DNA from: Pseudomonadota bacterium
GTDB lineage: Bacteria; Pseudomonadota; Alphaproteobacteria; Rhizobiales; Hyphomicrobiaceae
NCBI GenBank assembly: GCA_018242215.1
Contig: JAFECG010000023.1
Span: 1 to 64,000 of the forward strand
Direction of reading: 5' to 3'
DNA length: 64,000 nt
The notes below the pieces were generated by a model. The model did no database searches. It was not told the DNA's origin and worked only from the letters and a program-made list of their open reading frames with translations. This document shows positions 28,001 to 37,321 of this stretch, in pieces. Position 1 is the first letter of the stretch. Each line of letters starts with the position of its first letter. A program made the translations under genes and the position numbers.

Positions 28001-28598
28001 CAAGCCCGTGCCGCTGGACTTCGACGTAGAGGCGATCTCCGAAGATCTTCTCAAGCGTTTTCAAACGCTCTTCCGCATGATCGGGCTGGCTGTTGCGAAA
28101 GGCGCTATCGATCGGACCTTGCGGACCGCCCGTCAGCGCGATCAGCCCCGCCGACAGTTCTTCGAGCCTGCCGATCTTAACGTGCGCCGGCTCATCGGCT
28201 GCCGCCTCGAAGTTCAAGGCCTTCGACAGTTTCATGAGATTGGCGAAGCCGTTGACATTCATGGCGAAAAGCGCGAGCTTCCCGGCCGGCTTGACACGCG
28301 GCTCGTTGCTCATAGCTTTCAGCGCAACAGGGCCGCCATCGCGATGATCCCCGAAATCGATGTCGATCGTGGTGCCGACGATGGGCTGCACACCGGCGGC
28401 CCAGAGCTTGTCTGAAAATTCGAGCGCACCGAAGAGGTTATTAGTATCGGTGAGGCCAAGCGCCGGAAGGTTCATCGCGGTTGCGAGCTTGGCGAGCCTC
28501 GGGATCGGCAATGCGCCCTCGAGGAGCGAATAGGCCGAATGGACCTTCAGATGGATGAATTTGGGCGCGCGCGAAGCGATGCGAATCAGAGCGTTCAT
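25053..28598 (-). CDS. dnaE: DNA polymerase III alpha subunit
   Basis: 1181 residues, full length for DnaE1. The replicative polymerase core. Domains in order: PHP (about 15-290, FIHLKVHSAYSLLEGAL), the catalytic palm with PDFDVDFCQEKR, the thumb/fingers region with GRGSGAGSLVAYAL, a helix-hairpin-helix segment (KSHAAAYALVSYHTAYLKA region), and an OB fold near 990-1080 (AGIVIAARERRSQKGNKFAF). It lies downstream of lolD and ends 137 bases before the small exported protein. No SOS box is seen upstream, as expected for DnaE1 rather than the damage-inducible DnaE2. Confidence 0.98.
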   Translation of the reverse strand: MNALIRIASRAPKFIHLKVHSAYSLLEGALPIPRLAKLATAMNLPALGLTDTNNLFGALEFSDKLWAAGVQPIVGTTIDIDFGDHRDGGPVALKAMSNEPRVKPAGKLALFAMNVNGFANLMKLSKALNFEAAADEPAHVKIGRLEELSAGLIALTGGPQGPIDSAFRNSQPDHAEERLKTLEKIFGDRLYVEVQRHGLAEEAEVEPQLLELAYARRLPIVATNECYFAARTDYEAHDALLCIADGRYVVEDDRRRASPEHYLKTEDEMAALFADLPEALANTVEIAVRCAFRPEGKKPILPRFVASDDSLSEIENFRLEAAELKNQAIEGLKRRLEAHGPAAGYRVEDYEKRLAYEIDVITQMKFPGYFLIVADFIKWSKANGVPVGPGRGSGAGSLVAYALTITDLDPLRFGLLFERFLNPERISMPDFDVDFCQEKRDRVIDYVQKKYGADRVAQIITHGKLQARAVLRDVGRVLQMPYGQVDRLCKLVPNNPANPVTLREAIDGEPKLQEERDREPIVARLLEIAEKLEGLYRHASTHAAGMVIGDRPLEELVPLYRDPKSNFPITQYNWKMVEAAGLVKFDFLGLKTLTVLEKAVNLIKQVRGVAIDLPSLPLDDKSTYEMLAKADTAGVFQLESTGMRESLKRLKPDRFEDIIAMVALYRPGPMDNIPTYINRKHGEEPVDYLHPMLEGILKETYGVIIYQEQVIQIAQVMGGYTLGQADMLRRAMGKKDKAEMAKQQARFVEGAVSKGVKKEEAIYIFELVDKFAGYGFNKSHAAAYALVSYHTAYLKANFREEFFAASMTLDMGNTDKLAMFASEARKSGIRMLPPCVNNSGVDFGVEPPMGETKLGSIRYSLAALKNIGASAVETIVNERDIGGLYASLGDFAARVDAKALNKRAIETLAKGGAFDSLNSNRALVSANADTILASAQRRTADEAQGTTDLFGTAGKPADLVLRATPAWTAMEKLSEEFQAIGFYLSGHPLDQYDRVLAKLGIKKFSEFEALVQRGATAGRLAGIVIAARERRSQKGNKFAFATFSDATGQFEAVIFSDTLAASRELLEPGTPVIVSVEAERDGDTMKMRVQSIEELDKAAAAVPRNLKLVLDRKSVVANAAPVSDVGKFLKPSARGGEIRIVLPLEDRNREMEFLLPGRYDVSPREAIRIEALPIVAEIIEI

Positions 28599-28688
28599 GA
28601 CCCCATTTTGCGCGTTTTGTCCGGGTCTGTCGCGGCGCGAAATCGCAGCATAAACAGGCGAATTCGCATAGGTCCTTCAGACTGGTGA

Positions 28689-29399
28689 TCAGCGCGGGCG
28701 CGCCAGCGAGACCTCGACGAGCTGTCCCTCGTGCACTTGCAGCACGCGATCCATGCGGCTCGCAAGTTCCATATTATGGGTCGCTATCAATGCCGCAACG
28801 CCCTGGCGGCGGATAACTTCGATCAACTGAAGAAAGACGTGGTCGGACGTGTGAGGGTCGAGGTTGCCGGTCGGTTCGTCCGCGAGCAGCAGTCGTGGGC
28901 TGTTCGCGAGGCCGCGGCAGATCGCCGTTCGTTGCTGCTCGCCGCCCGACAGTTCCGCTGGTCTATGATCGGCACGATGCGCAAGCCCGACGCTCGCAAG
29001 CAATTCACGGGCGTGCGCCTCCGCCGCCCTGCGGCTCTTGCCGAGAATGAGCTGCGGAATGACGACATTCTCCAGCGCGCTGAACTCGGGCAGCAACTGG
29101 TGAAACTGGTAGACAAAGCCGATCTCGCGGCGGCGCAGGCGTGTGCGCTCGGCTTCGCTCATCGTCGCGCAGTCGCGACCATTGACGATGACTCGCCCGC
29201 CGGTGGGCGATTCGAGAAGACCGGTGATGTGAAGCAGCGTCGACTTGCCGGCGCCTGATGGTCCGACCAGCGCCACCGCTTGGCCAGGCCACAGCACGGC
29301 ATCGACACCACGTAAGACTACGATTTCCTTTTCACCCTGATGAAAGGATCGGGTGACGCCTTGAAGCTGCAAGATCGGTGCGATCGGAGTGGTGTCCAT
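28689..29399 (-). CDS. lolD: Lipoprotein-releasing ABC transporter ATPase LolD
   Basis: 236 residues from the ATG at 29399. It powers release of outer-membrane lipoproteins from the inner membrane to LolA. Walker [10 protein letters not shown], signature LSGGEQQR, Walker [13 protein letters not shown] and the LolD/MacB-type Q-loop [15 protein letters not shown] are intact. It starts 5 bases after lolC. The upstream open frame extension is a shadow of lolC. Confidence 0.97.
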   Translation of the reverse strand: MDTTPIAPILQLQGVTRSFHQGEKEIVVLRGVDAVLWPGQAVALVGPSGAGKSTLLHITGLLESPTGGRVIVNGRDCATMSEAERTRLRRREIGFVYQFHQLLPEFSALENVVIPQLILGKSRRAAEAHARELLASVGLAHRADHRPAELSGGEQQRTAICRGLANSPRLLLADEPTGNLDPHTSDHVFLQLIEVIRRQGVAALIATHNMELASRMDRVLQVHEGQLVEVSLARPR

Positions 29400-29404
29400 G
29401 GATC

Positions 29405-30721
29405 TCACTCGTACCGCAGTGCTTCGACGGGATCGAGCTTCGAAGCTTTCCACGACGGGTAGAGTGTCGCGATGACCGACAGCACGAGCGCCATCACGAC
29501 AATGCCGCCGGTTTCGTGGAAATCGATCTCGGCTGGGAGCTTCGTCAGATAATAGACACTCGGATCGAACACGACGGTGCCGGATGCCCAAGCGACGAAA
29601 TCCTTGATGCGCTCGATATTCCAGCAAAACAGGACGCCGATGAGAAGCCCGGCCAGCGTGCCCACGATTCCGATCGATGCACCGGTAATCAGGAAAATAC
29701 GCATTACAGCGCCCTTGGTGGCCCCCATCGTTCGCAGAATTGCGATGTCGCGGCCCTTGTCTTTCACGAGCATCATCAGGCCCGAGATGATGTTCAATGC
29801 CGCGACCAGGACGATCAGCGACAGAATGATGAACATGACGTTTCGCTCGACGGAGAGCACGTTGAAAAATGTCTCGTTGCGCTGGCGCCAATCGTTGACG
29901 GCGATCGTGGGGCCGCCAGCGGCCTTGATCAGATTGTCATAACGGTCCACGTCCTCGGGGTTATCGACGACGACCTCGACGACATCCGTCTCGCCGTTTT
30001 TCGAGAAATACTTCTGCGCCTCCGCGAGCGGCATGAAGATCATCATGCGGTCATACTCGGACATACCAAGCTCGAAAATCGACGTGATCTGGTATGCCTT
30101 GGACCGCGGAGCGGTTCCGAAGGGAGTCGCGGCGCCGTGCGGTGAGACAAGCGTGACCGTATCCCCGAGGCCCACGCGGAGCTGGTTCGCCAGTCGAACG
30201 CCCATCGCGATGCCATGCTGATTGTCGAAGCCGTCGAGCGTACCTGCGCGCATATTTCCAGATACGAGCTTCAAAGACTTGAGATCGCTTTCGCGAACGC
30301 CACGTACGAGTCCGCCAAGGGCCTGCGTGCTGGAAGAGACCATGACTTGGCCTTCGATGACCGGCATCGCCATTTTAACGCCAGGGACTTTGCGGATTCT
30401 TTCCGCAACCGCGTCGTAGTCGGTGAAACGATCGCCGACTTGCTGAACAATGACGTGGCCGTTAAGACCCATGATCTTGGCGAAGAGGTCATGCCGGAAG
30501 CCGTTCATCACAGCCATGACGATGATCAGCGTCGCAACGCCGAGCATGATGCCAAGAAATGAAAAACCAGCGATAACCGAGATGAAACCTTCCCTCCGCC
30601 GGGCACGAAGATAGCGGCCGGCGATCATCCATTCGAACGCTGAAAAGGGTTTCGTCCCTCCTAGGGCGGCTCGATCTGCTGACCTTCCCGCGGCCGTCGT
30701 GCCGTGCGCTGAAACTGTCAT
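29405..30721 (-). CDS. lolC: Lipoprotein-releasing permease LolC/LolE
   Basis: 438 residues. Four membrane helices: one near 45-75 (SVIAGFSFLGIMLGVATLI) and three in the C-terminal FtsX-like domain (about 300-430), separated by a large periplasmic MacB-like domain. Alphaproteobacteria usually carry one LolC/E-type subunit that forms a homodimer with LolD (sometimes named LolF), and only one copy is seen here. 88 bases separate it from proS upstream. Confidence 0.95.
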   Translation of the reverse strand: MTVSAHGTTAAGRSADRAALGGTKPFSAFEWMIAGRYLRARRREGFISVIAGFSFLGIMLGVATLIIVMAVMNGFRHDLFAKIMGLNGHVIVQQVGDRFTDYDAVAERIRKVPGVKMAMPVIEGQVMVSSSTQALGGLVRGVRESDLKSLKLVSGNMRAGTLDGFDNQHGIAMGVRLANQLRVGLGDTVTLVSPHGAATPFGTAPRSKAYQITSIFELGMSEYDRMMIFMPLAEAQKYFSKNGETDVVEVVVDNPEDVDRYDNLIKAAGGPTIAVNDWRQRNETFFNVLSVERNVMFIILSLIVLVAALNIISGLMMLVKDKGRDIAILRTMGATKGAVMRIFLITGASIGIVGTLAGLLIGVLFCWNIERIKDFVAWASGTVVFDPSVYYLTKLPAEIDFHETGGIVVMALVLSVIATLYPSWKASKLDPVEALRYE

Positions 30722-30809
30722 CGTGGCCCCACCAGAGTTATCTCCGTCGCGCGCCGCATCGCAGCTACCTGTGTCGCAGTTAAGGCCATCTCACCGCATT
30801 GCGGCCGTT

Positions 30810-32345
30810 TTAGTATGCGCGGGCAATCAGGATGTATTCTTTCGCGGCCTCACCGGTAAAAATACACTTGCCTGCCGCGCTCTCCTGAACCAGTGGCGCA
30901 TTGCGAATCGTGAGTTTCAAAGCCTTCAACCGATCGGCGATTTCTTCAAGGGCTTTCCCCTCCGGACGTGCCCACGGGACACGCACCCAGCCTCTGAAGG
31001 CGCCTCCCTCGTCGTCGGCTTCGGTGGCGGGACCGAAATATTCGGCGAGTTCCTCAAAGGACGTAAGGTTCGTAAGGATGTTACCATCGAGCCTCGCCTT
31101 GGCTTCAGCATAAAGCGCGTCCTGGATTTCCTTCAGGAGGACCGTCGCGCCGGCCACGAATTCTGCTCTCGGGACCGTCTTGGAAATCACCTTGTCGCCG
31201 TCACGCAGGCGATCGCGGCGCATGAAGGTAACGCTGCCTCCGCTCACGTCCCGGCCGCCGATTTCGATAATGACAGGCGCGCCGCGTCGGACCCAGTTCC
31301 AGCGCTTCTCGGCTGACTTCACCGGCTTTACATCGACAAAAGCGCGGATGCCTGCCGCTTTCAACTCTTTCTCGAGCGAAACGCAATATTCGATTAGCTC
31401 GGCATCCTCCGGCTTTTCGCGAAGCATCGGGACGAGGATGATCTGGCGCGGCGCGATCATCGGCGGCAGTCGCAGTCCGTCATCGTCTCCGTGTGTCATG
31501 ATCACACCGCCGATAAGACGCGTCGAGACGCCCCAGCTCGTCGTGTGGCAATAGGTGAGCGCGCCTTGCGCATTCTGGAACTGGATATTCTGCGCTTCGG
31601 CGAAATGCGTTCCGAGATAATGCGACGTGCCGGCCTGAAGGGCCTTGCCGTCCTGCATCATCGCTTCGATCGAGTAGGTGTTGTCGGCACCCGGAAAGCG
31701 CTCGTTAGCAGGCTTCTCGCCGGCGATCACCGGCATCGCCAGCACTTCCTCCGCAAACGTGCGATAGACTTCGAGCATCTTTAATGTTTCAGCGACCGCA
31801 TCATCGCGATCAGCATGCGCAGTATGGCCTTCTTGCCAGAGGAATTCGGCGGTGCGCAGAAAGAGACGTGTGCGCATTTCCCAGCGCACGACATTGGCCC
31901 ACTGGTTGATGAGCATCGGTAGATCGCGATAGCTCTTTATCCAGCGCTGAAACGCATCTCCAATGATCGTTTCAGACGTGGGACGGACGATCAGCGGCTC
32001 TTCGAGCTTGGCTTCCGGATCGACCACCAGCTTGCCGCCGTCGTTCCTGAGGCGATGATGGGTAACGACCGCCATCTCCTTGGCGAAACCCTCGACGTGC
32101 TCGGCCTCCTTGGCGATGAAGCTCATAGGAATAAAGAGAGGGAAATAGCAGTTGTCGTGCCCCGTATCTTTGATGCGTGCATCGAGATCGCCCTGGATGC
32201 GCTCCCACACGCCCCAGCCCCAGGGTTTAATGATCATGCAGCCGCGAACGGGACTCGTCTCTGCCATGTCGGCATCGCGAACGACGGCCTGATACCATTC
32301 AGGAAAGTTCTCGTCGCGTGTTACCGGAAGCGCGCGCTTGCTCAT
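30810..32345 (-). CDS. proS: Proline--tRNA ligase, archaeal/eukaryotic (T. thermophilus-like) type
   Basis: 511 residues from the ATG at 32345, which has GGAGG 8 bases upstream. Class II synthetase. The sequence (FPEWYQAVVRDADMAETSPV, PLFIPMSFIAKEAEHVEGF, VRPTSETIIGDAFQRW, RTAEFLWQEGHTAHADRD) follows the archaeal-type ProRS and not the shorter bacterial form normal for Alphaproteobacteria. The C-terminal zinc domain of this type is present by length and ends in Tyr, but only one Cys (GKCIFTGE) remains of the four that bind zinc in Thermus. It occupies the usual proS locus between DUF1467 and lolC, suggesting displacement in place. Confidence 0.95.
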   Translation of the reverse strand: MSKRALPVTRDENFPEWYQAVVRDADMAETSPVRGCMIIKPWGWGVWERIQGDLDARIKDTGHDNCYFPLFIPMSFIAKEAEHVEGFAKEMAVVTHHRLRNDGGKLVVDPEAKLEEPLIVRPTSETIIGDAFQRWIKSYRDLPMLINQWANVVRWEMRTRLFLRTAEFLWQEGHTAHADRDDAVAETLKMLEVYRTFAEEVLAMPVIAGEKPANERFPGADNTYSIEAMMQDGKALQAGTSHYLGTHFAEAQNIQFQNAQGALTYCHTTSWGVSTRLIGGVIMTHGDDDGLRLPPMIAPRQIILVPMLREKPEDAELIEYCVSLEKELKAAGIRAFVDVKPVKSAEKRWNWVRRGAPVIIEIGGRDVSGGSVTFMRRDRLRDGDKVISKTVPRAEFVAGATVLLKEIQDALYAEAKARLDGNILTNLTSFEELAEYFGPATEADDEGGAFRGWVRVPWARPEGKALEEIADRLKALKLTIRNAPLVQESAAGKCIFTGEAAKEYILIARAY

Positions 32346-32611
32346 CGCACAGACCTCCGCCGAGATGAGCCCGAGCCACCTGCTTTTGAGGGCCACTCAG
32401 AGAGGGCCGGGACGGATAGAACACTCTGCATCGCGTCGACTTTTTGTTTCTGGGCGGCATATGACATGCCTCGCCGATTACCGGTATCAGCGCGCATACC
32501 CGCTCAGACCGTAGCTTGCAACATGCCCGGCAAGATTCGGCTGCGGATTGATCGAGTTCTGTGCGGAATTTGCGCTTTCGGCCGTATTTGGCGCATGCCG
32601 GCGATCAACGG

Positions 32612-32884
32612 TCAGCCCTGAAGGCCCCTGCCGAAAAACGAGAAATACAATCCCATGATGTCGACGTTTGCGACGATGGCATAAATGATCACAAAGAGCA
32701 GGCTCGTCACGACGGTATTGACCAGGAGAAGACGCAACGGATTGAGCCTGTGCGGCGCACTTTCTGGCGTTCCAGGCACGACATCGCCTGCTTCACCTTG
32801 GGTTTTTGCGAAGAACGGCAGAACGGTGAAAAGCGTGATGAACCACAGGCAAAAGAACGTGGCGACCGCAATGGACGTTCGCAT
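32612..32884 (-). CDS. DUF1467 family membrane protein
   Basis: 90 residues from the ATG at 32884, with two membrane helices (TSIAVATFFCLWFITLFTVL and LLLVNTVVTSLLFVIIYAIV) separated by a polar loop with HRLNPLRLL. The family is conserved in Rhizobiales at exactly this place, between the epimerase and proS, and its role is unknown. A 266-base gap without a gene separates it from proS. Confidence 0.9.
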   Translation of the reverse strand: MRTSIAVATFFCLWFITLFTVLPFFAKTQGEAGDVVPGTPESAPHRLNPLRLLLVNTVVTSLLFVIIYAIVANVDIMGLYFSFFGRGLQG

Positions 32885-32921
32885 GGCGCGATCCCTTCGA
32901 ACTTGAGCCGGGAGGCCTGTT

Positions 32922-33326
32922 TCAGACCTGCTCCAGCTCGACAAGCGTACCGCAAAAATCCTTCGGGTGCAGGAATAGCACAGGCTTGCCGTGCGCTCCG
33001 ATTTTTGGCGTCCCATCGCCGAGCACGCGCGCACCCTGAGATTTCAATTGATCACGCGCGGCTATGATGTCGTCAACCTCATAGCACACATGATGGATTC
33101 CACCGTCGGGAGATTTTTCGAGGAATTTCGCGATTGGCGACGTTTCTCCGAGCGGCTCGAGAAGCTCGATTTTCGTATTGGGCAGTTCGATGAAGACGAC
33201 CGTTACCCCATGCTCCGGCTGCGCCATCGGCGCGCCGACCTTGGCGCCGAGCGCGTCCTTATAGACGGCTGAGGCTTTGGCGAGATCCTTGACCGCGATG
33301 GCAACGTGGTTCAAGCGTCCGATCAT
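32922..33326 (-). CDS. mce: Methylmalonyl-CoA epimerase
   Basis: 134 residues, glyoxalase/VOC fold. It interconverts (S)- and (R)-methylmalonyl-CoA in propionate and ethylmalonyl-CoA metabolism. The metal ligands fit His in LNHVAIAV, His in GGIHHVCYEV and Glu in GTLVELEQV. The start MIGRLNHVAI at 33326 is typical of the family; a longer frame from 33362 is unlikely. It follows the RNase J gene by 45 bases. Confidence 0.95.
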   Translation of the reverse strand: MIGRLNHVAIAVKDLAKASAVYKDALGAKVGAPMAQPEHGVTVVFIELPNTKIELLEPLGETSPIAKFLEKSPDGGIHHVCYEVDDIIAARDQLKSQGARVLGDGTPKIGAHGKPVLFLHPKDFCGTLVELEQV

Positions 33327-33371
33327 GCTCCGTTCTCCAGCGCGGTGGTGTGTCCAAGCCAAGCCTGGACG

Positions 33372-35087
33372 TCAGTTTCTGCCATCCACCACAGAGAGAA
33401 GCACTTTGACAACCGGCTTCTTGCCCCAGGCTTCGTTAATGGCCGACCGAACGGCCCGCTGAACCGCATCCTGCAGCATGGCGTGGTCGCCGCGGCGCTT
33501 CGGCGGTATCGACCGAATGATGCCATCGATCGCATCAAGCACGATCTCGCGCATCGAATCGCCGTCCCTATCGGCGGCTGGAATGCCTTCGAGCACGAGG
33601 CCGGGCTCGCCCATGACTTCGCCGCGTCGCGTCAGGGCCATCGCGACGACGGCTATACCAACAAAGGACAATTTACGCCGTGCTTTCACGGGTCCTTCAA
33701 TGTCGGGAACGATGAGATTTCCGTCGCGATAGAGGCGACCAACAGGAGCCTCATCGATGACGGACGCCGGCGCGGGCCAGAGTTTCAGCATCTCGCCGTC
33801 GACGATCGTAAAGGTCTCGCCGGCGCCACAGGCGCGTGCGAGCTTGGCATGCTCTTTCAGATGTCGCGCCTCGCCGTGCATCGGGACCGCGATCTTCGGA
33901 CGAAGCCAGGCGTACATATCTTTGAGTTCATCACGCCGCGGATGGCCCGTGACGTGCACAAGCGCTTCGCCGTCGGTGATGATGTCGACGCCAAGCCGGG
34001 CCAGTGCATTCTGTACGCGCGATACGGCTTTTTCATTTCCTGGGATCGTCCGCGAGGAAAAAATGACGAGATCGCCTTTATCGAGCGAAATGTCGGAATG
34101 CTCGTCTTCGGCGATCCGCGAAATTGCGGCGCGCGATTCGCCCTGGCTGCCAGTGCAAAGGACGACGACATTGTTTCGCGACAGCTCCGAGAAACGCTGC
34201 TGGTCGAGATAGGTGAAACCTTCAGGAAGGTATCCTGTCTCGATCGCGACTTCGATGATCCGATGCAGCGCGCGGCCGGCAACGACGAGCGATCGTCCCG
34301 CGGCATGGGTCGCAGCGGCGATTGAAGCGACGCGTGCGACGTTCGACGCAAAAAGCGTAACGGCGACGCAGCGGGGTGCGTCTGCAATGATCTTTTTGAG
34401 CGTCTGGGCGACATCGGCCTCGGAGGCCGAACGCCCTTCCCGCATCGCGTTCGTCGAGTCGCCGACAAGAGCCAGGACGCCCTCTTTTCCAAGCGCCTCC
34501 AGCTTCTCGACATCATGAGGACGACCGACGACGGGCGTCGGATCGAGCTTCCAGTCGCCAGTATGAAAAACGATGCCTGCGGGCGAACGGATCGCGAGAC
34601 CATTGGGCTCAGGGATCGAATGGGTGAGGCTGACGAATTCGACGTCGAAGGGTCCCGCCTTGAAACGCCCGCCCAGCGGGATGTCCGTGATCGGCAATGT
34701 GCGAGAGCCGCCAAATTCGCCGAGCTTGGTCTTCAGCATTTTCGACGTGAATGGCGTTGCGAAGATCGGGCATTCGAGCGATGGCCAGAGATCGATGACG
34801 GCGCCGATATGATCCTCGTGGGCGTGGGTCAAGACCAAGCCTGCAAGGTTCCTGCGCTCCGCGATGATATAGCGAAGATCGGGCAGAACGACGTCCGCCC
34901 CAGGCTCTGATTCATGAGGGAATGTGACGCCGAGATCGACCATCAGCCAGGAGCGCGCTCTCGGCGGTCCGAAGCCATAGAGATAGACATTCATGCCGAT
35001 CTCGCCGAGACCGCCGAGCGCCATGAATACCAGTTCGTCTGAATTGAAATTTCTGGAGGAGGGAGATGACAATGGGCGTTCGCTCAT
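33372..35087 (-). CDS. rnj: Ribonuclease J
   Basis: 571 residues. A metallo-beta-lactamase/beta-CASP ribonuclease with endonuclease and 5'-exonuclease activity, processing rRNA and mRNA. The zinc motif HAHEDH is at LTHAHEDHIGAVIDL, followed by FHTGDWKLDPTP, ALVGDSTN and the beta-CASP motif HVTGHPRRDELKDMY. The C-terminal domain has a short KPVVKVLLSVVD end. It overlaps birA by 4 bases (ATGA), showing translational coupling. Confidence 0.97.
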   Translation of the reverse strand: MSERPLSSPSSRNFNSDELVFMALGGLGEIGMNVYLYGFGPPRARSWLMVDLGVTFPHESEPGADVVLPDLRYIIAERRNLAGLVLTHAHEDHIGAVIDLWPSLECPIFATPFTSKMLKTKLGEFGGSRTLPITDIPLGGRFKAGPFDVEFVSLTHSIPEPNGLAIRSPAGIVFHTGDWKLDPTPVVGRPHDVEKLEALGKEGVLALVGDSTNAMREGRSASEADVAQTLKKIIADAPRCVAVTLFASNVARVASIAAATHAAGRSLVVAGRALHRIIEVAIETGYLPEGFTYLDQQRFSELSRNNVVVLCTGSQGESRAAISRIAEDEHSDISLDKGDLVIFSSRTIPGNEKAVSRVQNALARLGVDIITDGEALVHVTGHPRRDELKDMYAWLRPKIAVPMHGEARHLKEHAKLARACGAGETFTIVDGEMLKLWPAPASVIDEAPVGRLYRDGNLIVPDIEGPVKARRKLSFVGIAVVAMALTRRGEVMGEPGLVLEGIPAADRDGDSMREIVLDAIDGIIRSIPPKRRGDHAMLQDAVQRAVRSAINEAWGKKPVVKVLLSVVDGRN

Positions 35088-35857
35088 GGAACCCCATCGC
35101 GTGTCACTTCACCTGGTAGGGTAACGTCCCCGTAATTGAATTCCTTGAGGAAACCATCAACGTCCGCAAGCAAGGCGCCGGTCTCGGTCAACCCCTGATA
35201 AGTCGCGCGGATCGAGCCCCCCGCAGTGTTTATCATGATCGGTTCGCCTATGTGGCCAGCGCGCTCGAGCCATGCCGTGCGGATCTCACTAAAGTCCGAT
35301 CCGGCATTCCAGCGGTCAAGCCAGAAGAACAAGCTATTAGAGAGCGCCGAAAGCAGGACGCGCGGTTCGGGTGCCTTGCCGTGGCGCGCAAGTGCCGTCA
35401 CTTCGCGTCCGATCGCGTCCGGAAAAGCCACGAGATTCAATCCAAAGCCCAATATCGCTAAAAAGCCGGAGCCTTCGCGTAACGACGTGCTCTCGACCAA
35501 AATTCCACCCGCCTTGGCGATGCCAATCAAAATATCGTTCGGCCATTTGAGGCGAAGTTCCGCTTGATGCGCAAGATCCATTGTGGCCAGAACAGCGTCT
35601 ATGACGGAAATTCCGGCGAGAAGTGACAATTGGCCCGCCTTTTCCATCGGCGCGTCGGAGCGGAGAGCCAAGCTAGCGTGAAGATTTCCCTGCTGAGAGA
35701 CCCAGATTCGCCCCGAGCGCCCCCTCCCCCCGGTCTGGATGTCAGCGGTTACCCAGAAGGGAAGTGCCTCTCCGTCGAGCGCCAGCCGCATGGCATCAGC
35801 GTTCGTCGATCCCGTTTCGGCGAAGTGTAAAATTCTCGGCGGTGAATTTCCGTCCAT
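35084..35857 (-). CDS. birA: Biotin--[acetyl-CoA-carboxylase] ligase
   Basis: 257 residues. It attaches biotin to acetyl-CoA carboxylase and related carboxylases. The biotinyl-AMP loop reads TGGRGRSGRIWVS, and LKWPNDILI with the catalytic Lys and GFGLNLV are present. The N-terminal DNA-binding domain of E. coli BirA is absent, as in most Alphaproteobacteria, so it should not act as a repressor. The ATG at 35857 is preferred over a GTG at 35860. It starts 12 bases after nuoN, at the end of the nuo operon. Confidence 0.95.
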   Translation of the reverse strand: MDGNSPPRILHFAETGSTNADAMRLALDGEALPFWVTADIQTGGRGRSGRIWVSQQGNLHASLALRSDAPMEKAGQLSLLAGISVIDAVLATMDLAHQAELRLKWPNDILIGIAKAGGILVESTSLREGSGFLAILGFGLNLVAFPDAIGREVTALARHGKAPEPRVLLSALSNSLFFWLDRWNAGSDFSEIRTAWLERAGHIGEPIMINTAGGSIRATYQGLTETGALLADVDGFLKEFNYGDVTLPGEVTRDGVP

Positions 35858-35869
35858 CACTGGCTTGAG

Positions 35870-37321
35870 CTAGTGCACGAGTGCCGACGCGGCGGCCGTT
35901 GCCGCATCGACCAGTTCGCCACCCACCAACGGCAAAACGAACGCGACGGTGAAGACGGCCGAAAGGCCCATAACGACAGATGGCCTGCCTTCGCGCGGCG
36001 AAAAGGCTTCGGCGGGCTCGTCGAAAAACATCACCTTTACGATGCGCAGATAATAATAGGCGCCGATGACGCTCGAAATCACGCCAATGACCGAAAGGGG
36101 ATAGAGGCCCGCCTTAATCGCCGGCAGAAAGACGTACCACTTCGCCCAGAAGCCCGCGAGCGGTGGAATACCCGCAAACGAGAACATCAAGATCGCAAGG
36201 ATCGTCGCGAAGGTCAGGTCGGTTCTCGCAAGGCCTGCGAGGTCGGAAATGTTTTCGACATAATGGTCACCACGCCGCATGCAGAGGACGCACGCGAAGG
36301 CGCCGACAGTCATCGCGACGTAAATCGCCAGATAAATGAGAACGCCGCTCGTGCCTTCGGGACTGTTGGCCGCCAATCCTAGCAGGGCGAAGCCAACATG
36401 GCCGATCGATGAATAGGCAAGCAGGCGCTTGATATTGTTTTGCCCAATGGCGGCGAAGGCGCCGAGCGCCATCGATGCGATCGACAGGAAGATGATGATC
36501 TGCTGCCATTGCGACGCGACGGCGGGGACAGCAGCCTGGGTAAAGCGCAGCAACAAAGCCATCGCCGCTATCTTCGGAGCGCCGGCGAAAAACGCCGTCA
36601 CGGGTGTTGGTGCGCCCTGATAAACGTCCGGCGTCCACATGTGGAACGGCACTGCGGCGATCTTGAAAGCGATTCCAACGAGGACGAAGACGAGGCCGAA
36701 CGTCAGCCCGACATTCGTTGCCATTTCCGGGAGCCGCGCAGCAGAGGCGATCGTTGCATAGCTCGTCGAGCCGGTGACGCCATAGAGTATCGAAGCGCCG
36801 TAAAGCAACATCCCCGACGACAGCGCGCCGAGTACGAAATATTTGAGGCCGGCTTCGCTCGAACGCACGTCATCGCGCTTGAAAGCCGCGACGACGTAGA
36901 GCGCCAGGGATTGCAATTCGAGACCCAGATAGAGCGCGATCAGATCGTTCGCCGACACCATCATCAGCATGCCGAGCGTGGCAAGCAGAACCAGCACGGG
37001 ATATTCGAACAGCAAGATTTTGGCGCGGCTGAAATTGTCGAACGTCATCAGAAGGGTCAACGCTGCGCCGACAAGAATGACGATCTTCAGAAAGCGCGTG
37101 AAGCCGTCGGAGACGAATGCGCCGCCAAAAACGGTCGCCGCGCCGCTCTGATTGAAGATCGCGATGCCGGCCGCGAGAAGCACAGCGATAGCAAGCCACG
37201 TGACCATGCGTCCCGCAGCTTCGCCATTCGACGAAAAGACTCCGATCATCAGTAGCGCGATAGCTCCAAGCGCGACGATGAGTTCCGGCAGAACGACGTA
37301 TAAGACCGAACTGTCGATCAT
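35870..37321 (-). CDS. nuoN: NADH-quinone oxidoreductase subunit N
   Basis: 483 residues from the ATG at 37321, with about 14 membrane helices of the antiporter-like family. It is one of the three proton-pumping subunits of complex I. Key charged residues lie in [20 protein letters not shown] and [16 protein letters not shown]. It overlaps nuoM by 4 bases. The longer upstream frame is a shadow of nuoM. Confidence 0.97.
   Translation of the reverse strand: MIDSSVLYVVLPELIVALGAIALLMIGVFSSNGEAAGRMVTWLAIAVLLAAGIAIFNQSGAATVFGGAFVSDGFTRFLKIVILVGAALTLLMTFDNFSRAKILLFEYPVLVLLATLGMLMMVSANDLIALYLGLELQSLALYVVAAFKRDDVRSSEAGLKYFVLGALSSGMLLYGASILYGVTGSTSYATIASAARLPEMATNVGLTFGLVFVLVGIAFKIAAVPFHMWTPDVYQGAPTPVTAFFAGAPKIAAMALLLRFTQAAVPAVASQWQQIIIFLSIASMALGAFAAIGQNNIKRLLAYSSIGHVGFALLGLAANSPEGTSGVLIYLAIYVAMTVGAFACVLCMRRGDHYVENISDLAGLARTDLTFATILAILMFSFAGIPPLAGFWAKWYVFLPAIKAGLYPLSVIGVISSVIGAYYYLRIVKVMFFDEPAEAFSPREGRPSVVMGLSAVFTVAFVLPLVGGELVDAATAAASALVH

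Noticed and set aside
28689-29891. A 400-codon LolD with a long N-terminal extension
   Set aside because: The extension overlaps lolC in another frame; LolD begins at the ATG at 29399 with a normal length.
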